Assembly: GCA_016234425.1 (NCBI GenBank)
Contig: JACRCA010000027.1
Coordinates: 1-7,609, forward strand
Reading direction: 5' to 3'
Length of the DNA stretch: 7,609 bases
Source of the DNA: Deltaproteobacteria bacterium
GTDB lineage: Bacteria; Desulfobacterota; SM23-61
In this document: piece by piece, positions 5,201 through 7,609 of the stretch
Numbering within the stretch: position 1 is the stretch's first letter
Layout of the letters: each line of letters begins with the position of its first letter
Program-made: the position numbers and the translations under genes
Notes under the pieces: generated by a model
The model's database searches: none
Told to the model about the DNA's origin: nothing
What the model saw: the letters and a program-made list of their open reading frames with translations, nothing else

Positions 5201-7527
5201 TATGTTGAAATGAAATTAGCGATGACCGCCTGGCCGAGGGCCAACCCGCCATCGTTGCACGGCACAACGCGGTGCATCAAGACTTCAAACCCCGCCTTCT
5301 CCAAAGCAGCCTTCATTCGCTCTGAAAGAAGGCGATTCTGGAAGACGCCTCCGGTTAAAGCGACTCTTTTCGGTCCTCCCTGGACCCTGATCTTTTGACA
5401 AATGGCCACACCCATCTTCACCAGGGCGTTATGAAATTTCCCTGAAATCCTGGAATGCTCTACTCCTCTTTCGAGGTCCTTTAAGATCCCTTCGATCAAT
5501 GGCTTGAGGCGAATGATTTCTTTTTCCTCTCTTTCTTCGCTGAAAAAATCATAAGTTCCGCTCTCCTCTAAGTCGGCGATCATCTCCAGCTCCACGGCGG
5601 CCTGTCCCTCGTACGAGATAGAAGGGCAAAGCCCCAGCAGCGCCGATACACCGTCAAAAAGGCGGCCGCAAGAAGAAGTTAGGGGAGAATTGATTCTCTG
5701 ATCAATCTGCTGGAGAATCAGCCGGATTTTCTCTTCTTTGTTTTGAGCAAACCGGGGCAGATGCTTCATCACTCCTTCTTTGCCCAGGAAAATATAGACG
5801 TAACTCAAAGCCATCCTCCAGGGATTCTGAATGGCCGCCGTTCCCCCGGGCATGGGTACGTATTCAAGATGAGCTTTCCTTTCGAAAGAGCCATAATCTC
5901 CCAGCAGGAATTCGCCTCCCCAGAAATTCCCATCCGAACCGTACCCAAGGCCGTCGAAAGTCAAGCCGATCACGCGACCCCTTTCCCCGTTTTCGGCCAA
6001 GCAGCTTATCATGTGGGCAAAATGATGTTGCACGCCGATTTTCTTTCCGGGTAATGCCCGGGCATATTTTGTCGAAAGATACTCGGGATGGAGGTCGTAG
6101 GCTACAATCTCGGGCTGAATGCGGAAAAGCTTTCGGTACAGCTCGATGGTGCGCTGGAAATGGTTCAGGGTTTCCAGGTTCTCCATATCCCCGATATGCT
6201 GGCTGAGGAAGGCGTACTGGTCGCGGGTCAGGCAAAAAGTATTTTTTAACTCCGCCCCGCAAGCCAGAATCGGCTTCAAGGAATAGGGAAGGCGGATGGG
6301 GAAGGGAGCGTATCCTCTGGCCCGACGGAGGATGGTGGGATGGTTGTTTAGGACCGCGGTTACGCTGTCATCATACTGCACGAAGATGTCCCGGTCATGG
6401 ACGAGGAAGGCATCAGCGATTCCTTGCAGTCGGACACGGGCTTCTTCATTATCTTTAGCAATAGGCTCCTCGCTCAAGTTCCCGCTGGTCATGACCAGGG
6501 CCATCCCTGACTCTCGCAACAAAAGGTGATGGAGGGGCGTATAGGGAAGCATGACTCCGAGATATTTCTGACGCGGAGCAACGGCTGCCGCAATGGAAGA
6601 GCCATTCTTCCATCGCAGAAGAACGATGGGGCTCTCCGGAGAAAGAAGGAGGGATTCTTCTTTTTCCGTGACCAGACAATGTTCTTCTACGGCCGACAAA
6701 TCTCGCAGCATGATCGCCAAGGGTTTATCTGGACGACCCTTCCGCAGGCGAAGCCTTTCCACGACTCCGGAGTCTTCAGCATCGCACGCTAAAAGAAATC
6801 CCCCCAGGCCTTTGACGGCCACAATTTTTCCCTGGCGCAGAAGACGGATCGCTGACGAGATGGGATCTTTCACCCGCAGAACTCTCCCCTCTCCATCCCA
6901 AAGCTTTAGCTTTGGCCCACAGAGTGGACAGGCCTTGGGCTGAGCATGGAATCGCCGATCCGCGGGAGTTTCGTATTCCCGCTGACATTGCGGACAGAGG
7001 CGAAATTTGGCCATGGTGGTATGCACTCGATCGTAGGGGATATCCTCGATGATAGTGAACCGCGGCCCGCAGTTTGTGCAGTTGGTAAAAGGGTAGCGGT
7101 ACCGGCGGTCCTGGGAGTCAAAAATCTCAGATTGACAAGCCATACAAGTGGCAATGTCTGGGGAAATCAGTTGGTACTTTCCGGCCTCTTCCACGCTTTC
7201 CCGGATCTCGAAGGAAGGGAAGCCGGCCAGGTCTAAATCCTCGAACCAGAGGGATTCAATCCGGGCTCGGGGGGGAGCTTGTCCGGGTAACTCTCGGGTG
7301 AATTGCTCTACTTTTTTCCTCTCTCCCTCAACTTCAATGTGCACCCCTTCTGATGAATTGTTTACCCAACCTTTTAAATCATGTCGCCGGGCAAGCCCAT
7401 AGACGTAAGGCCGGAAGCCCACACCCTGGACTACGCCTTTCAGGAAAAAATGTCTTCTCCCATAACCGGACTCCGACCCTACGGGTTTCTTTATGGTTTC
7501 GACCTTCTTATCTACTTCAATATTCAT
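5200..7527 (-). CDS. hypF: Carbamoyltransferase HypF (hydrogenase maturation)
   Basis: HypF turns carbamoyl phosphate and ATP into carbamoyl adenylate and passes the carbamoyl group to HypE, the first step of cyanide-ligand synthesis. Seen from the chosen start (775 aa, normal): acylphosphatase domain at about 25-110 with VQGVGFRP (R39) and N57; two zinc fingers of CX2C-X18-CX2C type with C128/C131/C150/C153 and C178/C181/C200/C203; a YrdC-like domain at about 220-405 with RLRKGRPDKPLA and MTSGNLSEEP; and a Kae1-like domain from about 420 with VQHHFAH (HHFAH 501-505), DGLGYGSDG, GRLFDGVSALLG, GGVFQN and PCNDGGLALGQ. The frame is open to an ATG at 7584, but that codon lies inside a palindromic repeat without a ribosome site, so the ATG at 7525-7527 is preferred; its own Shine-Dalgarno is weak. 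The first 24 residues are not conserved. Gene order makes it first of the visible hyp set. The TAA stop abuts the inverted-repeat element. Confidence 0.95.
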   Translation of the reverse strand: MNIEVDKKVETIKKPVGSESGYGRRHFFLKGVVQGVGFRPYVYGLARRHDLKGWVNNSSEGVHIEVEGERKKVEQFTRELPGQAPPRARIESLWFEDLDLAGFPSFEIRESVEEAGKYQLISPDIATCMACQSEIFDSQDRRYRYPFTNCTNCGPRFTIIEDIPYDRVHTTMAKFRLCPQCQREYETPADRRFHAQPKACPLCGPKLKLWDGEGRVLRVKDPISSAIRLLRQGKIVAVKGLGGFLLACDAEDSGVVERLRLRKGRPDKPLAIMLRDLSAVEEHCLVTEKEESLLLSPESPIVLLRWKNGSSIAAAVAPRQKYLGVMLPYTPLHHLLLRESGMALVMTSGNLSEEPIAKDNEEARVRLQGIADAFLVHDRDIFVQYDDSVTAVLNNHPTILRRARGYAPFPIRLPYSLKPILACGAELKNTFCLTRDQYAFLSQHIGDMENLETLNHFQRTIELYRKLFRIQPEIVAYDLHPEYLSTKYARALPGKKIGVQHHFAHMISCLAENGERGRVIGLTFDGLGYGSDGNFWGGEFLLGDYGSFERKAHLEYVPMPGGTAAIQNPWRMALSYVYIFLGKEGVMKHLPRFAQNKEEKIRLILQQIDQRINSPLTSSCGRLFDGVSALLGLCPSISYEGQAAVELEMIADLEESGTYDFFSEEREEKEIIRLKPLIEGILKDLERGVEHSRISGKFHNALVKMGVAICQKIRVQGGPKRVALTGGVFQNRLLSERMKAALEKAGFEVLMHRVVPCNDGGLALGQAVIANFIST

Positions 7528-7579
7528 ACAGTTATTACCGAGAGCATAAAGTAGATTACATTTCGAACCGTCTGGAGTT

Positions 7580-7609
7580 GTCATTGCGAGCCCAAAGGGC
7601 GTGGCAATC
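7580..7609. repeat. Partial second copy of the GTCATTGCGA-type repeat at the window edge
   Basis: GTCATTGCGAG at 7580-7590 and GGCAATC at 7603-7609 match the left half of the repeat at 4585-4617. Between them an internal GCCCAAAGGGC can pair with itself. The other arm would lie beyond the window. It is upstream of hypF, so it lies at or near the promoter or upstream gene boundary. Confidence 0.65.

Noticed and set aside
7528..7584. Longer HypF beginning at 7584
   Set aside because: The ATG comes from the arm of a palindromic repeat, has no ribosome site, and the added residues match nothing in the acylphosphatase domain.

Overview
The window is a compact run of six genes, all on the minus strand. 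It is dominated by the maturation genes for [NiFe]-hydrogenase. In transcription order (right to left) they are hypF, hypC, hypD, hypE, a single-domain response regulator, and an IlvD/Edd-family dehydratase. Moderate GC content, the anaerobe-type Hyp set, the style of the response regulator and the palindromic intergenic repeats suggest an anaerobic environmental bacterium, perhaps a Desulfobacterota/Syntrophales-like lineage. That placement is inference; the window holds no rRNA or other phylogenetic marker.

Layout: positions 1-183 hold no recognisable gene. The dehydratase occupies 184-1848 and the response regulator 1915-2322, with a strong Shine-Dalgarno and a weak possible promoter in front of it. 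hypE (2389-3423) and hypD (3420-4502) overlap by the four bases ATGA. A 227-bp gap with a palindromic GTCATTGCGA-type repeat (4585-4648) separates hypD from hypC (4730-4954). A 245-bp gap filled by a nested AT-rich inverted-repeat element (about 4973-5200) separates hypC from hypF (5200-7527). The right edge (7580-7609) carries the start of another GTCATTGCGA-type repeat.

How the genes work together: HypF makes the carbamoyl adenylate and transfers the carbamoyl group to the C-terminal Cys of HypE, which dehydrates it to a thiocyanate. HypC and HypD carry the iron and assemble the Fe(CN)2CO unit that is delivered to the hydrogenase large subunit. All key residues of HypC, HypD, HypE and HypF are present, so this part of the pathway looks intact. 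HypA, HypB, the maturation protease and the hydrogenase subunits are not in the window. The response regulator and the dehydratase are co-directional and downstream; a functional link to hydrogenase maturation is not shown by the sequence.

I found no clear previously undescribed system. The points most worth a second look are the repeat elements lodged in the two large gaps of the hyp cluster, the dehydratase with a Gly where many relatives have the first Fe-S Cys, and the receiver-only protein with two enlarged loops. Five gene starts are placed by sequence signals rather than by longest ORF: the dehydratase, hypE, hypC and hypF are shorter than the longest frame, and hypD uses TTG.
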